Source: Stropharia rugosoannulata
Lineage: Eukaryota > Basidiomycota > Agaricomycetes > Agaricales > Strophariaceae
Assembly: GCA_028532985.1 (NCBI GenBank)
Contig: JANCIK010000001.1
Coordinates: 3,844,001-3,908,000 of the forward strand
Direction: 5' to 3'
Length of the DNA stretch: 64,000 nt
The position numbers were made by a program, and so were the translations under genes. The number at the start of each line of letters is the position of its first letter. The first letter of the stretch is position 1. Under the pieces are notes generated by a model. That model was not told the origin of the DNA and ran no database searches. It worked only from the letters and a program-made list of their open reading frames with translations. This document shows, piece after piece, positions 1 to 12,703 of the stretch.

Positions 1-923
1 ATTATTTCCTGGATCCTGCTACTGGCATTGCTGTGGTGTATGGTACACAAGTAGTACCCACTGTCGACAGAGAAGTAGTGAGGCTCTGGGAGAAACTTGA
101 AAGGGCCTTATATACGGGGCTGCAGTGATTATGGCGCGCGTATACAACGCTCACGGTCATTATTTGTATTTTTAACGTGTACAACTTTAAAGATCTGCAA
201 ATATGTACATATCTAAATGCAACCTACGTGTATTTAACTTCGGCAAAATTGGCTTGGTGAGATTTACTATGTAAATCAGTAATATCAGAGACAAATCTTT
301 TTTTTTTTTGAAACATTACACACATATTCTGTGCAGTGACTCGCAGGGAATACTTGCGCCCGCGCACGGCCTATGCATGAGTCATGACTCGGATGTCATG
401 CGCATGAGGAATTCTCGAGTAGCCTAATGTTTGTACCTAGTAGACTTATTGTATATAGATAAATAACAAACTTCAGTCACTTTCCAGCGGACGTCTGTCG
501 GAAGAAGCAAGCAAGTCAGCAAAGTCGGAGTCTCTCGTAACGACAATCTGAGTGAATTTGGAGTTGAAAGAATGTTACATATTAGTACATATGTATTTGT
601 CATCAATTACGTAAATTTAACATCCGCCTTGCTCAGCACAGTACATAACTCTGTCGCACTCTCAGTGAATTCCCTCGTTTTAGCTTTCCGTTACGGCGAG
701 ACGTATACCACTGGATACTCGTTGAAGTCTTCTTATCTGAGAACAGACTCAAGAAGTTTGCGAGGTGCTCCAAGCAAGTTCCAAGAAGTTCCTAAAACTT
801 AAACGAAAAGTCGAGACGAGCTTCTCAAAGACCCCAAGTCCGATACCAGTTTGAAGTTCCCAACCACTTCACGCACCGCACCATTTAAGTTCATTCTGGC
901 GTATCTCGGACGTATTGAACAGT
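1..923. other. intergenic, no gene recognised
   Basis: AT-rich sequence with a run of T near 299-309. Short open frames here have no recognisable domain, no plausible exon structure and no partner exons, so I call nothing. The right end is the 5' flank of the F-box gene starting at 924. Confidence 0.5.
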
Positions 924-3575
924 ATGAGGAGAACTTCGACGCGCGTTCGACCAATAACGTACACTGAGGCGCCCAGTGACAGTGACGCAGATGAAGTCGA
1001 CCAAACAGGGGATTTTGAACCTAAGAAGATGCGCGCAAAGAAACGAAAGGCAGTCAATGAAGGCGAAAACGAGAAGGAAATTGGATCGACGAAAAAGCCA
1101 CGACGCAAACGCGGCCTGTTGAAAGATCTAATCGAAATGCCTATTGATATATTGTTTGAGGCGAGTGGCTTGTCGTGGAGTGGCTTATGGTGCTTTGCTC
1201 ACTGCTCTTCAGATTTTTGCACAAACAGATCCCCTTGACCTGGTGCATATATCCCGTACTACCAAAGCGTTCCGCGCAATGCTTATGCATCGCTCGTCGA
1301 AACCTATTTGGCGTTCTGCTCGGTCGCACTTTGAAGAACTTCCAGATTGTCCAGACGACCTAAGTGAAGCGCAATATGCTATTTTGCTCTTTACAAGGTA
1401 TTGCTCCGTGAGTAATACCCAGCAACATAGCGGTCAGGTTCCAGTATTCATTTTAAATCTTGCTTTGTAGTTCTGTCTGAGGAATGTGGCCGTATACACC
1501 TCATGGTCCGCTCGCGTTCGGACTTGCAAGAAATGCCTTGATGACAAGTACGTCCCCATTATCCTTACTATGTTACCAACTAACCTATTCCCCGCAAAAA
1601 AGCTTTGATTATATTAACCGAGAGCGTCAACTTTGGGGCTCTGACCATCATAATCTCTACCCGACTATCTTAGCCTCATGGCTCCCTTTGCTCAAAATGC
1701 CCCCTCTGGCTAGAAGACGAGGTAAGAACGATCTGGGTAGTACCCATCTTCTCACCACTCTTAATTCCCGCCTTCATCAGATGATACGTGGTACAAATAC
1801 ACCAATTTAGACCGTCAATGGAAGGAAGAATATAAAGCCATTGTCAGTCTAAACCGAAAGATTGAATGGGTGAATGAGCGGTTGAAAGAGCGGTATGCCA
1901 TTGAACAGGTGCAGTGCATCGTATAGTTGTTGCCTTGTTGCGTCCTGATGCACTCGTCAGCATGCTCGAAAATGTGAATTATGGCATATGAAGTATCAGG
2001 CGACACCCACTTGGTTTACTCGGAGTGATATATTGGTTGCTGAAGGCAAGCAGAAGTTCGTTTTTTTCCCATTCTTATACCTTGTACGCTGGCTTAGCTT
2101 ATCTTCTAAATCATTTTTGAAAATAGAGTTGCACAATTCATTAATGAATTAGGTTTTGGCGATGTTCTAGCTAAAGTTAGCAATGCGACTTATCCCCACC
2201 CCTTGGACGAGTCGTATTTGGGACTTGCATGTGCACACGGCTTTGGCGAGGCTGGTGAGCTCCAATTAACATCCATTACGAGTTTCCCTCTGAGTTGGCA
2301 ATTTAAGACCGCGCTGCCGTGAAGGATCGCCTTATTACCACCTTCAAAAGCCTTCCGAGAGGTCAGGAGATAATGGAGTATAGTCACATATTTCAAACTC
2401 GTAAACCCTTCCTTTCTGAGATCCGCACGAAGGCTATCCAAGAGTATCCTGTTGGCACGGCATTACCTCCCTTAAGGGATATTCACGAACTTGCTGAACA
2501 GCATGGTTTCGTAGATTACTCTAAACCTGCCGCAGAGGCGCTCTCTGTTCCCTTTTCCGAAGTGCTTGCAATCTGGAAAGCGTCTATCGAATCTAAACTC
2601 TTCAAACTAATGGCGGATGATTACGGTGAAGACTACACATTTGATCGAAAAACAGCACTGAATCTTGCGACGACATTCTTTGGTTGTACTAATTCCCACT
2701 GCCATCTGAAATCTATGCGCAGTGATTGTGTCATGGTTCATGACTGCGCTGTGCAATCACAGCTATGTAATCACAGTAATGGAGAGCGTCTATCACCACG
2801 AGAACTCGCTTTACAGCAAGTCTTTTCCACCATCGAGTGGAATTCCATACCTTCGCGTGGATGCATTCGATTCGGGAAGGAGGAGTGGAAAACGATGACC
2901 AAGGTTGTCGAGATGGTTGGACTAGATCCCAAGACTGCAACCGCAAAAGAAATGGAAGAACTGAACGTCATCTTCGAATGCCTGCCATGTAATGACGTTT
3001 ACTCAGGCCGAGCAACAATGACATGGGCGGCTGTTGTGAGTCGTCTGATTCTCGTTTACGACATACCTGTCTTACGCAACTTCCAGCGAGAACATATGCG
3101 CTTAGCCCACCATGAGAATAGTACTCGGCCGCCTATGGACTTGGCTATTGTCACTGGAAGCGACGCTGAGGAGGCTCGTAAACAAATTTATGTGGGGCAA
3201 ATGCGAAAAGCATACAGTGCTAGCGCTCCTGTGTGCTTATTTATATGTACACATTGCAAGAGCACTGTAAAAAGTGGTATTAAGGCGTATCAAGGCCATC
3301 TGCAGACAGAGTGCGTTCTTACTTGCTACCGGAACTTACATGATGATCATGAACTCTGCAGACACGAAATAACTGCGCTACCAATGGCAAATGAGCTTGT
3401 GTTTGCACCGGACCAGGAATTGATTCCTCCTGTATTTAGGCTATGGCCACCGCGGTATGATAACCCATCTGACCAGGCCATCGCGTTTGATACTACTAGT
3501 GAGATGTCCGATATTGAACTTTTGAATGCGCAACTTCGAGCAAAGCGTGCTAGTACTATATTTGGTCAGGGTTAA
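924..3575 (+). CDS. F-box domain protein, long basidiomycete type
   Basis: Eight exons can be read and close in frame to 748 residues: 924-1160, 1213-1407, 1471-1547, 1603-1721, 1781-1908, 1961-2055, 2127-2254 and 2308-3575. The N-terminus is basic (KKMRAKKRK and KKPRRKRG look like nuclear localisation signals). An F-box follows at about residues 70-110: LIEMPIDILFE joined by splicing to IFAQTDPLDLVHISRTT. The second intron joins YCS to FCLRN, giving CxxC, followed by RVRTCKKC, so a small zinc-binding CxxC...CxxC unit comes after the F-box. The 423-residue last exon has no domain I know. F-box proteins are substrate adaptors of SCF ubiquitin ligases through Skp1; the substrate cannot be inferred. 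The first intron uses a GC donor. The ATG at 924 is chosen because no in-frame ATG lies closer upstream. Confidence 0.85.
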
Positions 3576-4251
3576 TGGTATGATAGATAATCTGTACCTT
3601 TATTATCTATTTATTTCAATGCACCCTGGCTACATGTTTTTATATGGGTGTCTGTTTTATTTGTATACACCAATATTACAGACATTGTGCAACAATTTAT
3701 ACCATGCATTGAACACCACACCACTATGAATGCCGGACCAATGTAAAGCATGTATGCCCGGGCAGTCCTTGACAATACATGGCTGGTTGGTACTGCCTAG
3801 TCGATGACAGGTGCAATCATCGTCACTGGTTGACAACTCTAACTTGCCTGGTACCTCCTTGCCAATGTCCTCCAATCACGGTCAGTCATTGTCAATCACT
3901 CTTAGCATGTAAACATCTGCAACGTCTTATATAGACCTCAGGCTTCAAGCTTCAACTTATTTCAAATCTGCAAAATACATGTAATCTCCGCAATTGTACA
4001 TAAGGCATTACAAGCTCGGAAATCTCATATATACCTTGATATAACCTTACACCAATGCCCAATGACCATAATACCTTATAGATTCTGCCAAAGTATCTGC
4101 TTATAAACATATGTCATTCCTTAGTTTCGCTGATGTACAAATTCTGGTGCAGGTCCTAGTAAACCTTAGGCTCACCGCCATATACCACAAAGCAATTACA
4201 GAAACGGAAAAGGCTGTATGTAGATATTCGTCGCAGTAGATTTCTACTATA
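3576..4251. other. intergenic, 3' flanks of F-box and methyltransferase genes
   Basis: The flanking genes converge here. I see no gene, repeat array or RNA. Confidence 0.5.
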
Positions 4252-5236
4252 TTATAATACATCTTGAACCCTCTGTGCAGTGAAAGTAAACCAGTTAACC
4301 TCTGCGTCTGTACTCTTCTCCCATTCCTCCCTGACATCGTCAAGTAATGTATCGAGCTCCTCTTCGCTATTAATGATGCCGAATCCGCCGGCGCTAAGGA
4401 TGGATCCCTTTGCACCCTTCCAAACTTTTATTCTGTCTTCGAGCAATGTCCTCCCAAGCTCGTCTCCCCACGCGCCAACCTTGATTGTTCGCTTGTCAGT
4501 GTGGATATGTCCAAATCCGGCCCCTTCCAAGAGTGAAGGAATGCGCTCAAAGCATTCATAGTCATAGTCCAAGTGCTTGGAAATAGCCCTTATAAGGTCG
4601 TTCATTTTCTTGTTGCACGGGCCATCGGACTTGGTGTATGAATCCGTTTCGCACAACTGTACCCACCCATTCGGAGAAACTATCCTGTGGAAATCCTTTA
4701 TAACGAGCGGCCACTGGTCGTACTTAATTGCGCTAAGTAGTAAGCGCTGGTGAATGAGCGTGTACTTGCCAGTCCAGTCGCTCGGTAGATCCAAGAGCGA
4801 CAAGGTGGTAAAGGTCATGTTGGGAGGAGGGTCGTTGGGGAAATTATTGGATGAAATGTCTATGCAGGTAAATTCAGCTTTCTGAGCATCAGGGTATTTC
4901 CTGTAGACGTCAAGGGGCCATGCGCCTGTGATTATTCAGTGACCTCCTGGCAGAATCATATAAGTAACCATACCTGAACCGGTCCCGACATCCAGTATAT
5001 TTGCGCCGGCGAGATTGACTGGTGGATAAACTACCTTGTTGTCAAACATGACTGACATTGTTTCTTGCTGCTTGTCCAAGCTATATAGTTCCCCGTTAAC
5101 AGAACAGATTGAAAATAGTTCAATTATTATTTATCAATATTCAAGGATGCACTTACCGTTCTTTTTCAGCCTGATTAGAAGGTAAGAGATAAACGGCTGC
5201 AGTAGACAAAGCAGGTTCGCTAGTTTGGTGCGCCAT
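4252..5236 (-). CDS. SAM-dependent methyltransferase (class I)
   Basis: Three exons, 5236-5157, 5080-4974 and 4925-4252, total 861 nt and give 286 residues in frame. The first splice makes AEKERLDKQQETM, and motif I follows as ILDVGTGSG, the glycine-rich SAM-binding loop. After it come the acidic beta-2 end (TCIDISSNNFP) and a post-motif segment (LVIKDFHRIVSPNGWVQLCE) typical of the LaeA/UMTA-like methyltransferases of fungal secondary metabolism. The length is normal for that group. The methyl acceptor cannot be predicted. Neighbours (F-box and Nup98-motif genes) are not obviously linked to it, although P450s and a decarboxylase lie elsewhere in the window. The ATG at 5236 is the first in frame before the motif. 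Confidence 0.88.
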
Positions 5237-5914
5237 TCGAAATCTCGCTTTCTTAGTTGTTTATAAGTTGAAAGGTTGCTCTAGTTTGGATTTAGATTTG
5301 AAAGTGATATGTTACTGAGCATAATCACGGCACTTACATCGATAACAGTTGGCATGCAGCTAAACTTGGGTCACACTGGGCCGTCTTAGAAAAGATAAGT
5401 ATACTCGCACGCCGATGACTGACCAATGCCGACCCATTATAAGCCGCACAGGATATTCACTGCTCAAGTTACTCTTCCTCCTCCTCCGATATTACTAGTC
5501 TAAGAGGCAAGATCTCTCCCTATTCGACTTGTATGCGACGACCTTTAATCTGTACAAAATTTGGTACAATCTTTTCAGGCCTAAGACCAACCGACCTTTG
5601 ATGATTTTTTTGGATGATTGTCGATCTCTCATGGTCATGGGTAGGTTTTGAGACTAAAAGTGCTTCGACTCTGTGTAAAGGACCCGATCAAAGGTGTTTT
5701 GTTAATTGATCAGACCCTAAAACTGAAATACTTCACACGCGAGGTTGAGACCGTTCCATCATCCACTAAACATCTTATCCTCGTCCTCGTATGCACAAAC
5801 CCTAATGAGCGTTTCTGATGTCCTCGTCTTCATGTGTATTCCTGAAGCTCTTGCTCCCGAGAGCAAGAGCTTCGAGGTCGGTCAACGCAGCACAACACAG
5901 TGGATAACATCTGA
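5237..5914. other. divergent intergenic region with a perfect hairpin
   Basis: This is the shared upstream region of the methyltransferase (-) and the gene at 5915 (+). It contains a perfect 13-bp inverted repeat at 5844-5873, listed separately. No gene is seen. Confidence 0.5.
5844..5873. repeat. perfect 13-bp hairpin, 4-nt loop
   Basis: GAAGCTCTTGCTC at 5844-5856 is followed by CCGA and then by its exact reverse complement at 5861-5873. It lies about 42-71 bp upstream of the ATG at 5915, so it is in the promoter or 5' UTR of that gene. It could be a dimeric-factor binding site or an RNA stem; nothing in the sequence decides between these. Confidence 0.8.
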
Positions 5915-6689
5915 ATGAGTTGCTCCCAGGAGGTCCGCATTGACGACTACATAAAAGCGTATCGAACGACTGGACGCCCGCCCATTCCTGTCCCACAGGA
6001 ACCTGCAGATGAAGCAGCGCGAAGGGCGATGGGGTTGCTCCCTTTGTTCAAGCCGCAGTCGCTACCCGCTGTGCCATTGACATCCACACCCACGCCGTCG
6101 GCCGTGCGGATCTTGAACCCTACTCAACTGCCTGCTGGCCAGGAGTTCCGTCTTCATATTGTGGATGCAGAAAAGTACCAAGGCATATCATGCATGCCAG
6201 AGTACGGGTTTTTCAGTCACGAGGTGCGCAGGCGCTCATATATTCAGGGTGAAGCCAGAACTGAGAATGGGCAACAGGAGCTACGCTATTATGCATATCT
6301 AGCGGGCAACAAGCAGTCTCCAGTGCCTATAAAGATGGATCCCTTTACTTCTCCCGCCGACAAAGTCGCCCCAACACCCCTCTCTAACGAAGACCGCCTG
6401 CAAACGATTTGCGCACAACCCGGATACGAACGACATAGCCCTGAGGTGCGTTTGTCCATCTTAATACCCGAATAGCGCGTTAAATCTTTCCTTTCAGGAA
6501 TTCCGCATTGCCTGGTTACTCCACCGTCGCGAGCTGACGTCTGCCGAGCTTGATAGTCTGCAAAACCCCAGTGTCGTCCCCACCCTCGCCATAGCTGCCC
6601 CCGCCCCTCAGCTTTCTCTCACCCTCCCAGCACCCGCACTCCCTCAGCCTGTATACGCATCCTCGGTCCCCTCGATACCCAAGTTTAGC
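5915..6689 (+). CDS. small protein with Nup98-like repeated motifs
   Basis: Two exons, 5915-6445 and 6498-6689, are joined by a 52-nt intron and give 240 residues. Three copies of a degenerate motif are visible: SCSQEVRIDDYIKAYRTTGR near the N-terminus, ISCMPEYGFFSHEVRRRSYI in the middle, and ICAQPGYERHSPE|EFRIAW across the splice. These resemble the 'I-x-A-M-P-x-Y...S-x-EE-x-R-x-x-D-Y' segment found in fungal Nup98/Nup145N-type nucleoporins. Between them the protein is Pro/Ser/Thr-rich, and the C-terminus is Ala/Pro-rich without FG repeats. A role at the nuclear pore is an inference from the motif only. The splice is firm because both sides of a motif are rejoined. Confidence 0.7.
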
Positions 6690-7135
6690 TTCGGCTTCAA
6701 ATAAGTCACATGGTTGTCTCTATATTTCTGGTTTTTAGTAGCCCCATTTTTCACCTCACGCAGCCTCATTTATCTGCTCTATCTCTTGTTGTTTCATGTA
6801 ATTTCTCCTTTACTCTCATCTTGTAGCAATAGGCTCGATCAAAGAACACATTTTCGAAGAATGCTTTAACTTGCCCGACCAAAAGGAGGGGTTGAACCCT
6901 GATAAACGTTCGTACTGTCATCGATACCGGCTAACAGAATCAAAAAGATGTCAATACCATGCTCCCCAAAAACCTATTAACTTATGACAACGTGGACAGA
7001 GACACCTGGTGAACCCTTGAATGCATCATTGATCAAGTCTATGAAGACAACGTCAAAAAATGTCCTTGAACGATACCCCATCCCTGCAAAGCTTGATCCA
7101 TTATTACACCGTAATATCGAAAGGCGGCGTAGAAA
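6690..7135. other. intergenic, convergent 3' flanks
   Basis: No gene is recognised. An open frame on the + strand near 6984-7283 mostly overlaps the antisense of the last exon of the membrane protein gene that follows and is not supported. Confidence 0.45.
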
Positions 7136-8495
7136 TCAGACATCGAAAACTGCAGAGTTGAATTCAACGCCTGTAGTGCGTTCAGACATCTGGCTAGATA
7201 TCTGTGTCAACCTCATGACAGTCGGTGTTTCTCTCTCTCCACTGGTGCCCGGTGAAGCATCAGTCAGCCTCGTGCTCGAGTGAATCGTATCTGAGCGAAA
7301 CATCATGCTGTTAGTGTCTGACGTAGCTGCACGCGGAGTCCTAAAGGCTAGCGGAACGTCTCTGCCTTGTGCAGAATGCAACTCAAGCCTTTTAACCTTC
7401 CACTTTGTAATTGTACGGAATGCGAAGGACACAACGACCATAAGGTTGCACACTAGCAGCGACACCGCAGCCTGTTTGTTGCAAGTACATGTAATTTGTA
7501 TATGTCAGATAAGCAGTAGGAATTAAAAGGGCGCACCTCTAAGTGACTGAACAAAACTATCACACCCGGCGATGGGCTCGGTGTGGCGGACATCGCAATA
7601 AAGACCAGGACGATTGTGCAAGTAATTATGCTGCACGAGAGTGTGATGAGGATCATGCGCTTCTCGGCGGGAAGCAGTTTCGCGCGCCAAAACATGTACA
7701 GTGGGCATACGACTAGTAGGAGATCCGAAGCAACGTCGACTGCAGGCAATAATTATCGTCAGGTAATGCCTCCGAAAGATTCACATGTTTAAAGTGACGC
7801 ACCAACAAGGAAGATCAGTAAGGGTACCGTAAAGGCACTGCTCGGACCCTGTGAACAGGTCGGGAACCTTGCGTGGGTGCCTTTGTTGCCCAAGAAGCAG
7901 TTGATGCACATGGATGTGACCGACGCAGTGCACATAAAAGCGAAGAAGCACGCAAGGGCCAAGTAACTCCTTCGCGAGAAAGTGCCCCGGGGGAAGATGC
8001 GCACAAGGCCCAACGCAAGGACGCTGCGCGGTATCCTGGACGGCGAAGGTGGTGGTTAGCTTAAACATAGTAAAACGGTGATATTTGGCATTAACCAGAT
8101 GATCAAAATGGGCGGAAGCGTGGTGACCAAGAAATTGACCTTTAAACTCTCATCCACATTGGAGACTGCGTGTGGAAGGAAGGTATACATCAATGTTTTG
8201 AAAAACGAGAAGATCAATTAGATGTTACCCGTGAACAGTGGAATTGTCCATAGGGTGATCATATAGTAAACCTCAACGGTTAGAGGGAAGAATACGACGT
8301 AGTCATCCCACCAAAGTTTGGAAGAATTCCACCGGACAGAAATACGAAAGACGGAAGATGATATTGCTAAAGTATCAAGAATAGTCATAGCCACTGCGTA
8401 CATATTTTCAATTAATAATCCACCCTCACACAACGAGGTACACACACACCTTTCCATCCTAGTATGTCAGGCTGCACTCTAAGGGATTGGAACAT
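7136..8495 (-). CDS. fungal rhodopsin-fold integral membrane protein, copy 1
   Basis: Multi-exon gene. The first exon (ATG at 8495) encodes about 15 residues ending GWK, exactly like its four paralogues, and is followed by an intron. Exon 2 holds a membrane helix and the hallmark SKLWWDDYVVFFPL. Later exons give GLVRIFPRG, a helix with the FPTCSQGP loop, DLLLVVCPLYMFWRAKL, and a last membrane helix (LLVCNLMVVVSFAFR). A cytosolic Ser/Thr-rich tail contains MRLTQISSQMSE. About seven helices are expected. The WWDDY signature places it with the fungal-type rhodopsin domain (PTH11-like proteins of ascomycetes are relatives). No retinal lysine can be claimed and the function is unknown. Exon ends are approximate. 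Confidence 0.75.
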
Positions 8496-8915
8496 TGTAG
8501 AATCCACTGGACGACGCAGACCTAGCCAGCTTATATATAATTAATTGTTAACGGCGCAGTCGCTCATCTAATAAAAGGTTAGTAGCTGGTTTATAAAGTA
8601 GAAAAAAGTTGATTTTATACCACTGCCTGTGGCAAAATTCCAATTGATTCCCTGCTAGTGTACTATATATTGATGGCAAAATCCATGTGCATAGGAAGGC
8701 ATAGGAACATATGACTGCGCAGTCCGTGTCCTGCCAACTAGCACCTAACATGGTCATGCTCTCATTGCTTAGGGCCAATATCAACGGGTTAACCGGCATG
8801 GGATCTGATAGGATTTGACAGGCGAAACGGGAGACAGAACAAATCTGTAAAATTACGAAAGCAATATAACAGTACTTCAGGGTTTTAAGATCCACGCGAT
8901 AGCTATCAGTACATT

Positions 8916-11900
8916 TTACACAGTGAACGGAGCCCACACCTCAGCAAGACCATCCGTATATTTAGTGAGGACCGCCCAGTCAGGTAGATACGCCAGCGCC
9001 TCCTCCAGCGCAGGAATCTTTGCGCCGTTTTCTATATTTAATCTCTTCTGGAACGCCATTGAGTTGCTGATCGTGCTGATTCCGGTATCCACCATTCCGC
9101 TCTCATATTCCGCCCATTGGCAGGCAACACGCCCGTGCAAGGCCGGCCGAACGCCCTTCGTGACATTCGCTTCAGGGACCCAGGAAAAGTCGACCGCGAG
9201 CTCGCGCTCCCAGTCGCGGGTCGACAGCCGCAACTCCCTGATGTTCGGAGATGACGCACCCGGCGGTGCGTCATGTTGCACAAAGGATACGGGTGGCGGC
9301 GTGCGTGCGGCCTTTTGCAAAAGTGCACCACCTAGGTTGGTATGCTGGATAGAGTATGTATGCACTGGCGCACTGTCGAAGTACAGCCGACAGGCGCGGC
9401 TGTTTCGGGCTCTGACGCGGACGCGTCCGGAGTTGGCGCCCGTAGATAGGGAGTGTGCTTCAAAGAATTGTCCAGCGCTCCACCTAGTAAGTGAAGCAGG
9501 GTCAGACCCAGGAGATGGCATTAAAAACGTTTCCCATCTGCAAGTGACGAGTCCCGGCCTAAATTTCTCCTCTGTGCAATTGACATGTTTTCCCTGTGCC
9601 GACGGAAGCGCCGGGATGAGAAGCGTCGGGAGGTATGCTTTCGCACCTGTGAGCTCAGTGATGATCGTCGGCATGGAATTCAAATGGGCGGGTTCCTTTC
9701 CAGGAAAGCCGACACTTTGGCGGAAGAAGATCTTCAGCGGTGAATTGATCGAAAAAGGGAAGGCCAATAAGGCGTATAGGGTTGTGATAATGAAAACAGC
9801 AAAAATAAACAGAGATAGCCTATAGCACGGCTGTAGTCTTGCGGCAAACGGCGCCAAAGGCAGAATGAGCAACACAGCCGGGATACATGTCAGTGCGTAA
9901 ACTTAATTAAGAGTGTGAGTATAACTAGCATTTGTAATTGAGTGGCAACTCACCAAGCCAAGGGACGCCTCCGTCGGACAGGGTCTGTGGGACAGAGTCC
10001 AGTAACAACGCAGTCACCTGGCCAAATAGCAGAACGGGGATCGGGACGGACACCAAAAACTGAATTATCCACCACCCTGTGGTACGCTTGTCGCTTTCAT
10101 TATCATTCAATTCTTCGTGATCGTCACTCTCGCTGTCAGAACTTGGAATGCGCCTGGTAATATTCCCTTCACGACCTGCGCGCCAGATCAGCGGCGTTTC
10201 CTCATTAGGGCCTTCACCATTATAGCGAGGGTTCTGGGGGAGTTCTTCCTCTTCTTCGATGTGACTCTCTTCACCTGACAGTTCGTCGTCTGCCTGTGGC
10301 TCCACCGCCGACTTCTGCAGGTTGCCAGGGGTTAGAAGTCCTTCAATCCCGACGAATATACAGGCGACGGTGACGCATGCGTTCCAAACGCTGAATAGGT
10401 ATCCACCACCGACACCCGGTTGGACGCGGGTAATGCCTACTGTCCCGACGACCAGAAGGAGCCAAGTAAAGCCATACAAGTGGAAAAATAACGTCTGTTT
10501 CTCCTGTTGTGGTGCGGGTAGAAGGGTACATTGATTTCTGAAGCGCGCGGAGTCAAAGAACGGCAAAGAAGATGGAATGGTGAGGACATAGATCAGAGTT
10601 AAATATGCCAGGGAGACGCATGAAAGTAATATAATGTAAGGAGAAGAATAGATCGCCTACGGAAATGTCAGTTACAGACGCAAACCGTTGAAGGAAAACT
10701 CACAAATGCATTAAATCTAACGAAAGTTCTTAAGAGACCTATCTGTAGTGCTATCACAATTCCAAGGGCTATCCAGAACTTCGTATGCCGCCAGATGGAA
10801 CAGATGAGATTAAAATCGAAGGAGAGACGATTGTTTGCGTCCTGTACAGTCGGTCGTTCATCTGTAACTGATATTTCTTCACCAGGTAGCGAATGTCTCG
10901 ACGGAGACCTGCTTGGGCTGGCCAAGCGACCGTTATAGAAACGAGCGGGGATATACTTGTTCCAGTTAGACGCTTCAAGAATGATAGTTTCACAGAAGAT
11001 GAGCAACAGAAGACAGAGGGGTCCCAAGATGAGGAGAGCAATGTTGAATATCAGTAGTGCTTTCTGGCCGAATAGCACCAGACGTGACTTGAAAACTGCC
11101 CCAAATAAGCAAAATGAACCAACGTCGAGAAAAGGGAAATATTACCATCAAAGAATACTGCATCATCGTTCTCCTCCCCTCGACTGCCATGTGCGGTAAG
11201 TAAACCAATTCCAATCCCCCTCGCAGACTCCATCATACTCCACAGACTTTTCTCACCACCTACAGTATACTGCACGCTATCGTATTTGGTGTGATATTTG
11301 CTCCTTCCTTTGTAAAAGGCGAGATCAAGCCCATCCATTTTACCTTGACCAGAATAAACACTAAAATCTGTGCCGGATTTGATGAGGCCCCGAGAAAATG
11401 CGTCGGACGATATAACGTTGGCGTGAGGGTGTCGAACAAGCTTCGAGTTGGCCAGTGACTTCATAGCCGTTTCCGACGTAGCGCGAAAGAGAATAGGCTG
11501 TCCACCCGCTGCTGCACCCTCGAGATTCAAGAAAGTGTCGGCGAGCTTGGACCAGGGGTGTTCGAGAAAGCTGTCAGGCAGTCAGAAAAAATGCAGAACT
11601 ACAGAGAGTAGTAGCACGTACGTGACTGCTCCATGCAAGCCGTCTTCTTCTCCATTGTTGATATTGAACACAGCGGTGCGTGGTTGCCTCTGTGTCGCAA
11701 ACAGCTTGACGAGTTGTATAAGTGTCACCACACCCATACCATCGTCAGTCGCTCCCCGCGCCGTCGACACAGAATCATAGTGGGCGGAGAAAAGCACGCC
11801 GCCCCTCGTTGCGCCCGAAGTCCCATCAACCTTGACCAGAATGTTAGATCCTTCAAAATACTCTCCGTGCGAGCCACCGAGTTCGCGAGAATACCAAGTC

Positions 11901-12268
11901 TTGTTGCTAATGATGTCGTTTACCACATGTACATGTGGATGCTTCGATGCGATTTCTTCAAGGCGCGAAAGTATGTAATCATGTACGCGGTCATTTGCAT
12001 GTGAGTTATGAGGATGCGGATACGCTGTAATCTTGGGCAGGTTGGATAAATATCACAGATATAATAGGACAAGACGTACATGGTACAAGTCCGTGAATGC
12101 TTCTTTCAGGTTCAGTCCTCCTTGCTGATCCGGTTTTGGGATACCTGGTAGCTTGTCCGTAACAGTCGACAATATGGATATCACCAGGTAGGTCGTGAAG
12201 ACGAGCAGAGATGTCGCGAAAACATTGTAGCCAAAGATCGAAGCCGCCCTGGCTGAGAAGGTCATCAT
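8916..12268 (-). CDS. vacuolar membrane zinc metalloprotease, M28 family (Pff1-like)
   Basis: Multi-exon gene. The N-terminal exon (ATG 12268) has a membrane helix (FATSLLVFTTYLVISIL) and an AFTDLYH segment. The peptidase exons carry the M28 zinc ligands in order: FSAHYDS, GATDDGMG, NNGEEDGLHGA and YHTKYDSVQYT. The N-terminal catalytic half is followed by several membrane helices in exons between 9925 and 11078. An acidic cytosolic loop (DDELSGEESHIEEEEE) comes next, and a C-terminal luminal domain of about 300 residues ends in EVWAPFTV. This is the complete architecture of the vacuolar membrane protease family, normally about 900-1000 residues. No catalytic residue appears to be missing. The P450 gene downstream on the same strand is not functionally linked as far as can be seen. 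Confidence 0.9.
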
Positions 12269-12703
12269 GTCCGAAGCTTGAAGGAGCAGTCGGTCAGACT
12301 CGAGACGGCTTTATAGCGGTGCTTGACGTCTCCTACGAAGCGTACGTGCATACCAAACGTCATGAACAAGATCAGACGAGTGTTTCTCAATGAAGGTTAG
12401 ATAAAACGTACAATATGCACTACGGGTGGGAGATGTTGGCGTTTCATATCCTGTGCGCGCAGTGTTATGCCAGGGCTTCTTGAAGAGTGTAAGCAAAAGT
12501 CTCACAATGTCTGTTGGCCTCGGCAGTTGTGGCGGCGGCCGGAACACTCCGAAACAAGCACCGCCGAAAAGCGCCGGGGCCGTGCCGCATGATGGCCGAA
12601 TTAGACTGTGGACTTGTCAAGTCAAGGCACCTCCAGGGCACCTCCGCACTCCAGGGCATGCACAAGCTGTCACGGCGCTACTACAGACGACTACTATACT
12701 AGG
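12269..12703. other. intergenic
   Basis: Region between the metalloprotease start and the end of P450 1. The only notable feature is a short imperfect direct repeat of CTCCAGGGCA around 12630-12660. No gene is seen. Confidence 0.45.

Noticed and set aside
8923..9825. 300-codon open frame on the + strand
   Set aside because: Antisense of the C-terminal exon of the M28 metalloprotease, which has clear family sequence on the - strand.
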